Positions 1 to 8,341 of a stretch of DNA of 64,000 nucleotides are shown piece by piece. The stretch is taken from contig NZ_CP088273.1 in NCBI RefSeq assembly GCF_020731415.2, positions 3,539,001 to 3,603,000 of the forward strand. The letters are read 5' to 3'. The position numbers and the translations under genes were made by a program. Under the pieces are notes generated by a model, which made no database searches, was not told the origin of the DNA, and worked only from the letters and a program-made list of their open reading frames with translations. Each line of letters starts with the position of its first letter. Positions within the stretch are counted from its first letter, which is position 1. The stretch is from Phyllobacterium sp. T1293. Lineage in GTDB: Bacteria; Pseudomonadota; Alphaproteobacteria; Rhizobiales; Rhizobiaceae.

Positions 1-1149
1 CAACAGAGTGCCGAGCTTCAGGCCATCAGATTGGGTTGCCGCCAGTGCCGATCCACAGCCCGCCGAACCTGAACAGCTGATCATGGTTGCGCGCGGATTG
101 TCGGGTTGTGTGGCGAAATCAAGCGCTTCAAGCTCTCGCAAACTATGTGCGGTCGCGGCTTCGGGTATGTCGAGCAGAAGGACGCTTTGCCAAGGCGTTA
201 CCCGCAGCTTGCCTTTGCTGGCTTTTTCAGCCAGCCGCGCCAAGGCATCCAGTTTGTCCGGGGAAAGCCGACCCAATGGCGGCATAGCGCCGATAAGACG
301 GAAAGCATCGCTTCGTTCCGGCAAAAGGCCGAGATGACCATACGAGCGGGGTAAGGTTCTGCGCCATTTGGCGGCACTGTCATTGCGAACCGGGAAATTC
401 ACGCGCTTTTCCAGATCGGTGACAAATGCATCGGTTCCAATGGCAGCCATCATATGGCGCAGGCGCGACGCTGCCGGGATTGTCGCATTCCACTGGATAA
501 AGAGATCGAGCATTGCCGTGACGAGATCGAAGGCCTGCGATGAACCAACAATACCAAGGGCGGCGATATCATCCATTTGCGTTGGCGGCGTGCCCGTCAC
601 CCCAAAGGCAAAACGTGGATTGTCGCTATTTGCGTCCAGTGCGCTCAGCCAGATGTCATGCGGATGTTCCACCATGGCGACGCTTTCGCCGCCATCGACA
701 AAAATAGAAAATTTCGGCGACAGGGTTTGATAAGCAGGGCTGGTCTGCAGGGTTTCAAGCAATTGCGATGCGAGTGGCCTGACATCGACCTTGCGGGGTA
801 GAACACCTGCAATCGGGCTGATCATGACATTGCGGACATCATCGCCCCGGTCAGTCAGCGGTCCAAGCCCTGCGGCAAGCAGGGCTGCAATCAACGGGTT
901 TTCCGTATCCGGTCGCACGCCGCGAATTTGCAGATTGGCACGGTTGGTGATTTCGATAATACCATTGCCGAACTGACGCGATGCATCGGCAATGCGGTGT
1001 GCCTGTTCGGCGCTCAAGTTACCAAAAGTCAGTTTAACCCGGCATATCGAACCGTCGAGCGCCTTGGCCATGCGAAACAATCCGGGGCAGGCGGATCGCC
1101 GGTCCTCGATCCCGCTTGTTGCAGCGATTATGGTGCTTAACTGGCTCAT
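1..1149 (-). CDS. cobG: Precorrin-3B synthase CobG, C-terminus beyond window edge
   Basis: Catalyses the oxygen-dependent step that prepares precorrin-3A for ring contraction in aerobic cobalamin synthesis. The 383 visible codons start at ATG (1149-1147) and run off the left edge. The frame reads MSQLSTIIAATSGIEDRRSACPGLF near the start, has the sulfite-reductase-like stretch NRANLQIRGV, and near the edge CSGSAGCGSAL, a C-x5-C arrangement that fits the first half of the siroheme/4Fe-4S ligand motif. The second cysteine pair lies outside the window. It is divergent from cobL, with about 140 bp between the starts, and pathway and neighbour agree. No strong Shine-Dalgarno is visible, so the start is probable rather than certain. 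Confidence 0.88.
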   Translation of the reverse strand, partial: MSQLSTIIAATSGIEDRRSACPGLFRMAKALDGSICRVKLTFGNLSAEQAHRIADASRQFGNGIIEITNRANLQIRGVRPDTENPLIAALLAAGLGPLTDRGDDVRNVMISPIAGVLPRKVDVRPLASQLLETLQTSPAYQTLSPKFSIFVDGGESVAMVEHPHDIWLSALDANSDNPRFAFGVTGTPPTQMDDIAALGIVGSSQAFDLVTAMLDLFIQWNATIPAASRLRHMMAAIGTDAFVTDLEKRVNFPVRNDSAAKWRRTLPRSYGHLGLLPERSDAFRLIGAMPPLGRLSPDKLDALARLAEKASKGKLRVTPWQSVLLLDIPEAATAHSLRELEALDFATQPDNPRATMISCSGSAGCGSALAATQSDGLKLGTLL

Positions 1150-1286
1150 TGCATCAGGGTTTTACAGGATGGGCGGTGGTGAGGGAAGAAATATGATCTG
1201 AAATTGCAACTTGCCACTCCTGCCAGCTTCGTTGACCCGTCAGATGCTTTCGGGCATGCATAGCCCAGCAAGCAATGGGATGCAAA

Positions 1287-2504
1287 ATGACGCCTTGGCT
1301 GACAATTATCGGGATTGGTGAGGATGGCTATAGCGGGCTTGGTGCCAATGCCCGTGATGCGCTGGGTCAAGCGGCAACAATCTTCGGCGGCAAGCGGCAC
1401 CTTGAATTCCTGCCCGGTACGGTGACGGCCAAGCAGATTGCATGGCCAACACCATTCTCGGATGTTTATCCGACCCTCAAAGCATTGCGCGGCACAAATG
1501 TCGTGGTGCTGGCCAGCGGCGATCCGATGCATTTTGGCATGGGCGCAACCCTGACCCGGTTCTTTGATCGGGGCGAGATGCGAATATTGCCTGCGCCGGC
1601 ATCCTTCTCGCTTGCTGCCGCTGCTATGGGCTGGCCAATACAGCATGTGCATCTGCTCAGCGTGCATGGGCGTCCAGTGGAAACGCTGTTCAAATCCTTC
1701 ACGCCGAGGGCAAGGCTGCTGATCCTCAGCAATGATGGCGGCACGCCTGTTCAGGTGGCGCGGATGCTGATTGAAAGTGGCTTCGGTTCGGCCCGGCTTA
1801 CGGTACTGGAACATCTGGGCGGCGAGGCGGAGCATCGCGTCGACGGGCTGGCCGCGGATTGGAGCCATCCCCGGAGCGCCGATCTCAACGTTATTGCGGT
1901 GGATTGCGGACCAGCGGCCGTCGAGGCGCGAGCCTATTCCACACTTTCGGGCCTGCCCGATGAAGCCTTCGAGAATGACGGCCAATTGACCAAGCGGGAT
2001 ATCAGGGCGGTGACATTGGCGCGGCTCGGACCGCTTCCGGGTGAATTGCTCTGGGATGTGGGCGCCGGATGCGGTTCCATCGGAATCGAATGGATGCGGG
2101 CTCATCCTTCCTGCCGTACAATTGCGGTGGAGGCCAATGCGAAGCGGCAGGAGATCATCGAGAGCAATGCCCGGGCGCTCGGTGTTCCCGACTTGAAGCT
2201 CATCCGTGGGGAGGCGCCATCGGCACTCAACGCCCTCGAAAGTCCGGATGCCATTTTCATCGGCGGCGGTGTGACCAATGACGGCGTTATGGAAGCCTGC
2301 TGGAACGCACTGAGACCGGGCGGACGGCTTGTGGCCAATGCCGTGACCATACAAAGCGAAATGGCTTTGCTTGGCTGGCGCGACAGGTTTGGCGGAGACC
2401 TGACAAAGATTGCCGTTGCGCAGGCGCAGCCGCTTGGTTCATTCGACGCATGGCGCTCTGCTTTGCCGGTTGTGATCTATTCCACCCGCAAACCCGCCGT
2501 TTGA
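1287..2504 (+). CDS. cobL: Precorrin-6Y C5,15-methyltransferase (decarboxylating) CobL
   Basis: Methylates precorrin-6Y at C-5 and C-15 and decarboxylates the acetate side chain, giving precorrin-8X. It is a two-domain protein of about 405 residues. Residues 1 to about 200 are a CbiE-type tetrapyrrole methylase ([13 protein letters not shown] near residues 72-84). The rest is a CbiT-type Rossmann methyltransferase with the SAM-binding loop [10 protein letters not shown] at about 257-266. The full length is normal for fused CobL. An upstream in-frame ATG at 1275 would add four residues (MGCK). I prefer 1287 because the protein then begins [11 protein letters not shown], directly before the first beta strand. 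Neither start has a clear Shine-Dalgarno. It is divergent from cobG. Confidence 0.93.
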   Translation: MTPWLTIIGIGEDGYSGLGANARDALGQAATIFGGKRHLEFLPGTVTAKQIAWPTPFSDVYPTLKALRGTNVVVLASGDPMHFGMGATLTRFFDRGEMRILPAPASFSLAAAAMGWPIQHVHLLSVHGRPVETLFKSFTPRARLLILSNDGGTPVQVARMLIESGFGSARLTVLEHLGGEAEHRVDGLAADWSHPRSADLNVIAVDCGPAAVEARAYSTLSGLPDEAFENDGQLTKRDIRAVTLARLGPLPGELLWDVGAGCGSIGIEWMRAHPSCRTIAVEANAKRQEIIESNARALGVPDLKLIRGEAPSALNALESPDAIFIGGGVTNDGVMEACWNALRPGGRLVANAVTIQSEMALLGWRDRFGGDLTKIAVAQAQPLGSFDAWRSALPVVIYSTRKPAV

Positions 2505-2576
2505 TAATCCAATCCGCAGCACGACAGGATAGAGACAGGATTATACAGTCTAAGGGTTGTGGGTGATTGCTATTGG

Positions 2577-2636
2577 GCGGGAATTCCTATTCAAACGGTA
2601 CATCGTTTTGTTCGTAAAGCCGTTTTGATTTCCCGC
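2577..2636 (+). promoter_or_regulatory. Two-tier hairpin in the leader of the TerC-like gene
   Basis: An outer stem GCGGGAA (2577-2583) pairs with TTCCCGC (2630-2636). An inner stem CAAACGG (2592-2598) pairs with CCGTTTTG (2620-2627), allowing one bulged T. The structure ends 38 bases before the start codon at 2675 and is not followed by a T run, so it is not a terminator. Some TerC-family genes carry manganese-sensing yybP-ykoY leaders, but I cannot see that element's conserved core here. The role is unknown. Confidence 0.4.
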
Positions 2637-2674
2637 GCTGACAGCAATCTGGGAGACTCTAGCAGGAATTAAGT

Positions 2675-3724
2675 ATGGCAACTTATCGATATTTTACTTG
2701 GCCGTTTCTCTTTACTGTGGCCGGACTGGCACTCGGTGCATGGATAGGTTTTATCTATTCGGGCACGATCGAGGGAATGCTATCAGTCCTCTTTATCTGT
2801 GCGGTTCTGGGTATTCTTGAAATTTCGCTGTCTTTCGACAATGCGATTGTGAACGCCAAGATCCTTCGCGATATGACGCCGGTCTGGCAGCGCCGCTTTT
2901 TGACATGGGGCATTATTGTTGCCGTTTTCGGCATGCGGATCATCTTTCCGCTGGCCATCGTGGCCATTGCCGCATGGATTGATCCCATTTCTGCATTGAA
3001 GCTTGCGATCTCGAATCCGGAAGAATATGCGCGGATCATGCAGGACGCCCATGTCGGCATTTCTGCTTTTGGCGGCACGTTCCTTTTGATGGTTGGTCTC
3101 AAATTCTTCTTTGATCACGAGAAGGATGTACACTGGATTCGCATCATCGAAAGCCGCGCTTCCCGCTTTGCCTCGATTCAAGGCATTGAAGTCGGCGTGG
3201 TTCTGGCGCTGATTATCTTCTTCTCCAGACAGCTTGAGGGTGCCGAGTCCGTAACATTTCTGACATCGGCAATTTATGGTCTGCTGACATTCCTTCTGGT
3301 TGAAGGGCTTGGTGCGGTTCTCGACGCAACGCAGGAGCAGATGGACACTGTCCACAAGGGCGGCCTTGGCGCATTCCTTTATCTGGAAGTGCTCGATGCA
3401 AGCTTTTCATTCGATGGCGTCATCGGTGCATTCGCGCTTTCGACCAATCTGTTTGTGATTGCGATTGGCCTTGGTATCGGTGCATTTTATGTTCGTGCTC
3501 TCACCATCATGCTGGTGGAAAAGGAGACGCTCGGACAATATCGCTATCTCGAACACGGAGCGTTTTACGCAATCCTTGTTCTGGCGGTGATCATGTATTG
3601 CCAGACACTGTTCCATATCCCGGAGGTCATTACCGGCCTTATCGGCGCTGCCCTGATCATCTTCTCGCTCTGGTCATCGATCCGCTACCGGCGACGGAAC
3701 CCGGAGGAACTGGGACACGCCTGA
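2675..3724 (+). CDS. TerC-like DUF475 integral membrane protein
   Basis: A 349-residue polytopic membrane protein of the DUF475 branch of the TerC/LysE-like superfamily. About nine hydrophobic segments are visible. The family signature around residues 48-60 (LEISLSFDNAIVN) and a second acidic membrane motif (LDASFSFDGVIGAFA, about 240-254) place aspartates inside the membrane, as in TerC and YkoY-type metal exporters. Transport of a divalent metal is inferred from TerC relatives and not shown for this family. The start has AGGAAT 9 bases upstream. The gene stands alone, with a structured leader before it and a strong terminator after it. Confidence 0.85.
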   Translation: MATYRYFTWPFLFTVAGLALGAWIGFIYSGTIEGMLSVLFICAVLGILEISLSFDNAIVNAKILRDMTPVWQRRFLTWGIIVAVFGMRIIFPLAIVAIAAWIDPISALKLAISNPEEYARIMQDAHVGISAFGGTFLLMVGLKFFFDHEKDVHWIRIIESRASRFASIQGIEVGVVLALIIFFSRQLEGAESVTFLTSAIYGLLTFLLVEGLGAVLDATQEQMDTVHKGGLGAFLYLEVLDASFSFDGVIGAFALSTNLFVIAIGLGIGAFYVRALTIMLVEKETLGQYRYLEHGAFYAILVLAVIMYCQTLFHIPEVITGLIGAALIIFSLWSSIRYRRRNPEELGHA

Positions 3725-3743
3725 TCCCTTCCAGCAATGCAGC

Positions 3744-3775
3744 AAAAAGCCATCCTGTTTCAGGATGGCTTTTTT
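3744..3775. terminator. Bidirectional Rho-independent terminator
   Basis: A 14-bp perfect stem (arms 3744-3757 and 3761-3774) with a TTT loop is flanked by an A run on one side and a T run on the other. It lies between convergent genes and can terminate the TerC-like gene on + and the SRPBCC gene on -. Confidence 0.9.
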
Positions 3776-3799
3776 GTTGGCAGGAATTGGCCAGCCGAA

Positions 3800-4285
3800 T
3801 CAGAGTTTAGCGGCCAAAGCGGCAAGCTGATCGGTGCAAATGCCCCAGCCTTCGTGGAAGCCCATCTTTTCGTGGGCTTCGCGGTCAGCCACGGTCCAAT
3901 GGCGGACAAGAGCCGTATATTTTGTTTTGCCGCCGCCGAGATCTTCCAGTGTGATGATGCCGGTCATGAACGGCTTTTCTGTCGGCACCCAGCCCTTCGT
4001 ATAGGCATCGGTAAAGACAATCTTCTCGTTCTTGACGACTTCAAGATAGATGCCATGGTTCGGAAATTCGGTGCCGTCGGGACCCCGCATGACAACGACA
4101 CTGGCGCCGCCCGCGCGCACGTCAAGCTCGGCATGTGGCGTGGTGTATGGCAGCGGTGCAAACCATTGCTTCAGAAGGTCAACCTCGGTCCATGCCCGGA
4201 AAATGTTCTTGCGCGGAGCATCGATGATGCGGGTCAAAACGAGGTCGCGGTCGGTAATCTGGCTTGTTTCGGTGACGGAAGTCAT
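3800..4285 (-). CDS. SRPBCC/AHSA1-domain protein
   Basis: A 161-residue START-like (SRPBCC) protein of the activator-of-Hsp90 homology type. Typical motifs are RIIDAPRKNIFRAWTEVDLLKQWFAP near the N-terminus and HEGWG near the C-terminus. These proteins bind small hydrophobic ligands, and the ligand here is unknown. A TTG 33 bases upstream would lengthen it, but the ATG at 4285 has a GGAGA six bases upstream and is chosen. It lies downstream of the YCII and ECF42 sigma genes on the same strand, about 90 bp on. YCII-ECF42-SRPBCC clusters are common, so it may belong to the same sigma-controlled unit. Confidence 0.85.
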   Translation of the reverse strand: MTSVTETSQITDRDLVLTRIIDAPRKNIFRAWTEVDLLKQWFAPLPYTTPHAELDVRAGGASVVVMRGPDGTEFPNHGIYLEVVKNEKIVFTDAYTKGWVPTEKPFMTGIITLEDLGGGKTKYTALVRHWTVADREAHEKMGFHEGWGICTDQLAALAAKL

Positions 4286-4373
4286 GATGGTCTCCAGTGT
4301 TGGTGTTTCCTGATCCAAGGACGAACGGCAACCGACGAATCCGACATTGCATCGAATTTTTGTGTTTTTTGAT

Positions 4374-5615
4374 TCAGTTCTGGCTCAGACGGTCAAGGTG
4401 CATGCGAATGTGAGCGGCTTCGGCGGGTGTATTGGCAAGAGCTATCGCCCGGTCGAAAGCCACCCGCGCTTCCTGCTTGCGGCCAAGCTGCATCAGCAGT
4501 CCACCCTTGACGCCGAAGAAGTGAAAATATCCGGAAAGGCGGTCTTCCAGAGGCTCGATGAGAATAAGTGCCTCTTCGGGACCGCGCACTTTTGCCACCG
4601 CGATGGAGCGGTTAAGCGTGATGACAGGCGAAGGCGTAATCTGCTCAAGCGCGGCGTAGAGCAGGTCGATCTCCAGCCAATCCGTATCCTCAGGACGCTT
4701 TGCCCGCGCATGAAGCGCTGCAATTGCCGCCTGAATGAGATAGGGACCAGGTTGGCGGTGGCGCATGGCCTTGTCGATCAGGGCAAGCCCTTCGGCAATC
4801 ATTGTCTGGTTCCACAGCTTGCGGTCCTGATTATCCAGAAGAACGACCGCGCCTTGCCCATCAAAACGGGCTTTTGCACGGGCATGTTGCAACAGGAGCA
4901 ATGCCGTCAGGCCCATGATTTCAGGCTCGGTCGGGAAAATGCGCAGGAGCAGCCGTGCCAGCCTTATGGCCTCGTCGCAGAGTGGAAAGCGTGCCTCCAC
5001 TTCGCTACTGCCAGCGGAATAACCCTCGTTGAAGATCAGATAGATCATGGCACCGACGGCTGCGAGCCGCTCAGCCCGCTCAAATGCATCGGGTGTTTCG
5101 AACGGAATCTCGCCGGATGAAACGCGGCCCTTGGCACGGGTGATGCGTTGCTCCATGGCGCTTTCTCCAACGAGAAACGCCCGGGCGATCTGCTTGACTG
5201 AAAGACCCGAAACAATCCGCAATGCCAATGCGATTTGCTGGGTAGCCGGAAGATCAGGATGGCAGCAAATGAACAGCAGGCGCAGAATATCGTCACGATA
5301 ATCAGCACTGTCGATCTTTTCGACGATCGTTGATTCGGCATCTTCAAGATCGGACAGCACTTCTTCAGGTGGTAGCGGCTGCTGTTTGGTCTGGCGGCGA
5401 ACCGTGTCGATTGCACTGTTGCGACCGACAAAGATCAACCAGGCTGTGGGATCACGCGGCGGACCATTTTTTGGCCAGTTCTTGAGCGCGCGCAAGCACG
5501 CCTCCTGAAACGCTTCTTCCGCTACATCAAGATTGCGAAAATAGCGGAGCAGTGCGCCCACCGCTTGCGGGCGCGCTGCCGTTAGTGCCGCGTCTATCCA
5601 CGATGGGTCTGTCAT
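4374..5615 (-). CDS. ECF42-type RNA polymerase sigma factor with C-terminal TPR-like extension
   Basis: Extracytoplasmic-function sigma factor of 413 residues, about twice the normal ECF length. Sigma-2 occupies roughly residues 10-85 (AEEAFQEACLRALKNW, DPTAWLIFVGRNSAIDTVRR). Sigma-4 lies around 110-165 (LSVKQIARAFLVGESAMEQRITRAK). The remainder (DUF6596) is helical and TPR-like, ending with a clear repeat FDRAIALANTPAEAAHIRMHLD. This extension is the hallmark of group ECF42, which is genetically linked to DGPF proteins rather than to a membrane anti-sigma factor. Here the ATG overlaps the stop of the DGPF/YCII gene by four bases (ATGA), so the pair is translationally coupled. No anti-sigma gene is visible. 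Confidence 0.92.
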   Translation of the reverse strand: MTDPSWIDAALTAARPQAVGALLRYFRNLDVAEEAFQEACLRALKNWPKNGPPRDPTAWLIFVGRNSAIDTVRRQTKQQPLPPEEVLSDLEDAESTIVEKIDSADYRDDILRLLFICCHPDLPATQQIALALRIVSGLSVKQIARAFLVGESAMEQRITRAKGRVSSGEIPFETPDAFERAERLAAVGAMIYLIFNEGYSAGSSEVEARFPLCDEAIRLARLLLRIFPTEPEIMGLTALLLLQHARAKARFDGQGAVVLLDNQDRKLWNQTMIAEGLALIDKAMRHRQPGPYLIQAAIAALHARAKRPEDTDWLEIDLLYAALEQITPSPVITLNRSIAVAKVRGPEEALILIEPLEDRLSGYFHFFGVKGGLLMQLGRKQEARVAFDRAIALANTPAEAAHIRMHLDRLSQN

Positions 5616-5986
5616 TGGAAATTCGATCCGGGTCTGAATATCCCGATTGGCCGTATTTCATAAGAACCCTGACCGGGATTGGCCTCGGAAAGATCGCGCG
5701 TAATATCGAGCACTTCATCAAGCGAGGCGCAATCAACCACGTAGAAGCCGAGAAACTGTTCCTTGGTTTCAGCAAAAGGCCCATCGATGACAAGGGGCTC
5801 GCTGCCGGATTTTCGCAGCGTTGTCGCAGCAGTGGTTGGCAGCAGGCGGGCGACGGGGCCGAGTTTGCCCAATTTAGCCAGCTTCTCCTGCACGGCACCA
5901 AGCCGTTCCATGACAAGATCGTCTTCCTCCTTTGTCCAGGAACCGACGACGTCCTCCATATTGTAGCAAAGTATGGCGTAAAGCAT
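5612..5986 (-). CDS. DGPF/YCII-domain protein, ECF42 partner
   Basis: A small ferredoxin-like alpha-beta protein of 124 residues with the family-defining DGPF motif in LVIDGPFAETKEQFLGFYVVDC (about residues 66-87). DGPF proteins are the constant genomic partners of ECF42 sigma factors and are thought to be enzymes or ligand sensors; their reaction is not established. It has a good Shine-Dalgarno (AAGGAG about 10 bases before ATG). It is the first gene of the unit and overlaps the sigma gene by 4 bp. The promoter should lie in 5987-6222, where I see no confident sigma-70 boxes. Confidence 0.9.
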   Translation of the reverse strand: MLYAILCYNMEDVVGSWTKEEDDLVMERLGAVQEKLAKLGKLGPVARLLPTTAATTLRKSGSEPLVIDGPFAETKEQFLGFYVVDCASLDEVLDITRDLSEANPGQGSYEIRPIGIFRPGSNFQ

Positions 5987-6222
5987 GCGGGTACACTCCT
6001 TCTCCCTAAAGACGAACCACTATGGTCAATCCCGACACGCGGTCTAGAAAAATTTCTTGGCAATGCAGCGCTATAGGGTTGGTGGGCTTGCCAGCGTGTC
6101 GTGCCACGCCCCTGCCGCAATCGGTCAACACCTTGGAAAGGATTGGTGTGTGAGGATGTCACAGCCAGGATACATGCGATGCCCGCATCCCGATTGGATG
6201 TGAGCCATAAAGCAGGTGACAA

Positions 6223-7107
6223 ATGGAACATAGTATCCGCAACACGGCCATGTACGTGGCCGGAATTGTTTTTCTGGGTCTCGCATGGGCGAAAAACAAG
6301 CTGCGCGGCTACACCACGCCCAATAAGGTTGATCGCTCCGACACGGAAGGCCGTATCGAATATGTCTACGATACCGTTGCCTCGTGGAGACGCTATTTTC
6401 CGTCCGGCTTTGATGTAAGAGACAAGGACGTGCTTGAACTCTGCCCAGGCTCATCCCTTGGCACCGGTGCCATTCTTTTGGGGTATGGCGCAAAATCCTA
6501 TCGTGCCGTCGATGTGTTTGAACTCGCCGGTACGGAATCAGGCGCTTATTTTTCGGCGCTGCTCGATCGTTTTCCGGAAGATGAGAAAGACCGGGCAAGC
6601 ATAATCAGGGCAAAACAACTGACTGGTAATCTGGATTCGGATTCGTTCAGCTATCGTGTCGGGCGCAATTTCGACATTCCCGAACTGGCCGGTCACAAGA
6701 AATATGACCTTATCCTGAGTTGCGCCGCGTTCGAACACTATGACGATATTGAAGAAACCATCGCCAATATGTCCAAGGTTGCGCGCAGCGGATGCATTGC
6801 GGAGCACATCGTCGATTATCAGACGCATTCGCGCTGGATTCGCGAAGCTGATCCCAACAATATCTATCGTTATTCCGAAGGGCTCTACCGGCTATTCTCG
6901 TTTCCGGGGCAGCCGAACAGGCGGCGGCCAGTGGATTATGTCAGGGCATTCGAAGCGAATGGCTGGAAAAATGTTCGTGTCATCAATGCCCGTGCGATAG
7001 CGCCTGAGCATTTGGCGCGCTCTGTTGCGGGAATGGCGTCGCCATTTGATCGGCCCGAAATGCAGATGGATATGCTGTCAGGCGTGGTTATCGCCGAGTG
7101 GCCATGA
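6223..7107 (+). CDS. Class I SAM-dependent methyltransferase
   Basis: A 294-residue protein with a short hydrophobic N-terminus (about residues 8-21), then a Rossmann-type methyltransferase core. Motif I is seen in DVLELCPGSSLGTGAILLGYGAKSY (about 68-92) and motif IV in YDLILSCAAFEHYDDIEE (about 163-180). Substrate is unknown. It lies at the edge of the polysaccharide locus, so methylation of a sugar, lipid carrier or similar acceptor is plausible but inferred. The start has AGGTGA 5 bases upstream. It converges on the FAD oxidoreductase gene with 15 bp between the stops. Confidence 0.8.
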   Translation: MEHSIRNTAMYVAGIVFLGLAWAKNKLRGYTTPNKVDRSDTEGRIEYVYDTVASWRRYFPSGFDVRDKDVLELCPGSSLGTGAILLGYGAKSYRAVDVFELAGTESGAYFSALLDRFPEDEKDRASIIRAKQLTGNLDSDSFSYRVGRNFDIPELAGHKKYDLILSCAAFEHYDDIEETIANMSKVARSGCIAEHIVDYQTHSRWIREADPNNIYRYSEGLYRLFSFPGQPNRRRPVDYVRAFEANGWKNVRVINARAIAPEHLARSVAGMASPFDRPEMQMDMLSGVVIAEWP

Positions 7108-7122
7108 CCGGGTGCCAAAACA

Positions 7123-8316
7123 CTATGCCGGAGATTTCAGCCGTTTGAGCGCGCCGCGAACGGCATAACGCGCGCGGCCGAGCGTGTTGCTGCGCAGTCG
7201 GCGCAACTTCCAGTAAAGGCCGGTCTCGGTTTTGATACTCTTTGAATTGAGGCTCATCTTCATCGCTGATTCATCCCGCGCCGTTTTTACGGGATCAGCA
7301 TAGAACGCGCGGATTTTCGCTGCGGGCATGCCAGGGCTTTCAAACCAGCGTGGAGTATAGGTATTGCACAGGCGGTCGACATCGGTGAGCGCCTTGTCGA
7401 TCCCTGTGCCTGTTATGGGGCAGACAACGCAAAAGGCATCGCCAATGAGGACCATGCCGTCACGTTCGTGGTTATGGACCTTCACAAGATCGATGGGCCG
7501 CGCGATAACCGGGCCCGTCACCTTGATTTCGCCGAACATTCTCTCAAGGTCAGGCATCAATTCACGCATGCTCTGTTCGGGATGATCGCGAAACGACCGC
7601 GTCCATTCTTCGGAGGAGTTCCGGTAGACGAAGAAGTTGGCGCGAATCTTATCCTCAATCGGAAACAGGGTCAGATAGGATACGCGATCATTAAAACGTT
7701 CGCCGTTCCAGACCAAGGAGGGAAACGGAAAATCTCCGCGTGGTTTCTCAAGGTCAAAACCACAACAAAGTGAATGCTGCGGGCTGATGATTTCCCGTTC
7801 GACGCCGAGCTTTTTGCGGACGGCATCGCCAAGGCCCGTTGCCACAACAAGCAGGCGTGCATTGAATGTTCGCCCGTCAGAAAGCACTGCAATCTGCCTG
7901 TCGGCACTGGTCTCCATGGTTTCAACCCTGCCTATGACAGAGCGCACCTCTGGGGGAAGCGCGCGGCGAAGCGCATTGACGAGATCGGAATAGTCGCTGC
8001 CATATTCGCGTTTGGTGCCGCGCTCGATTATGCGGCCAAAGCGATGCAACCAAACACCGTCGAATGCGGTCATCTGGGCATGGACCGCATCCCCCAGACC
8101 AAGGCGTTCAAACAGGATCATCTGGTCTTCGCCAATCTTCTCGGCGCGAAAATCAGGGGGATGGCGGTCATGAGTGCTGACCAGCGTTACATCATAGCCT
8201 TTGCGGGAGAGGGCGGTTGCCGCGCAGACACCGGCCAGACCACCACCGATGATCAGCACATCAGTTTCCTGAACTGGTGTCTGTAGTTCCCTTGCTGGCA
8301 GCTCGGTTTCGGCCAT
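7123..8316 (-). CDS. FAD-dependent oxidoreductase (monooxygenase/halogenase-like)
   Basis: A 397-residue flavoprotein of the p-hydroxybenzoate hydroxylase fold. The dinucleotide-binding motif GGGLAG lies at residues 24-29. A second flavin contact, GMVLIGDAFCVVCPITGTGIDKAL, lies near residue 290 and matches the GD motif of PHBH-type monooxygenases and geranylgeranyl-reductase-like proteins. The substrate cannot be read from sequence. It is followed 25 bp upstream on the same strand by the BioF2-type acyltransferase gene, so the two probably form one transcript. Its presence inside a polysaccharide locus is unusual and may point to modification of a lipid or aromatic substituent. Confidence 0.8.
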   Translation of the reverse strand: MAETELPARELQTPVQETDVLIIGGGLAGVCAATALSRKGYDVTLVSTHDRHPPDFRAEKIGEDQMILFERLGLGDAVHAQMTAFDGVWLHRFGRIIERGTKREYGSDYSDLVNALRRALPPEVRSVIGRVETMETSADRQIAVLSDGRTFNARLLVVATGLGDAVRKKLGVEREIISPQHSLCCGFDLEKPRGDFPFPSLVWNGERFNDRVSYLTLFPIEDKIRANFFVYRNSSEEWTRSFRDHPEQSMRELMPDLERMFGEIKVTGPVIARPIDLVKVHNHERDGMVLIGDAFCVVCPITGTGIDKALTDVDRLCNTYTPRWFESPGMPAAKIRAFYADPVKTARDESAMKMSLNSKSIKTETGLYWKLRRLRSNTLGRARYAVRGALKRLKSPA

Positions 8317-8341
8317 GCCTGTTCCGCTTACTTTCCTGATT

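Noticed and set aside
1150..1286. Cobalamin riboswitch between cobG and cobL
   Set aside because: The spacer is only about 140 bp and shows no B12-box-like conserved sequence on either strand.
1146..2354. Long open frame of 402 codons on minus opposite cobL
   Set aside because: It has no recognisable motifs, low-complexity His/Arg/Cys-rich content, and lies fully antisense to a well-supported cobL.
2505..2674. yybP-ykoY manganese riboswitch before the TerC-like gene
   Set aside because: A hairpin exists, but the conserved internal-loop sequences of that riboswitch are not visible.
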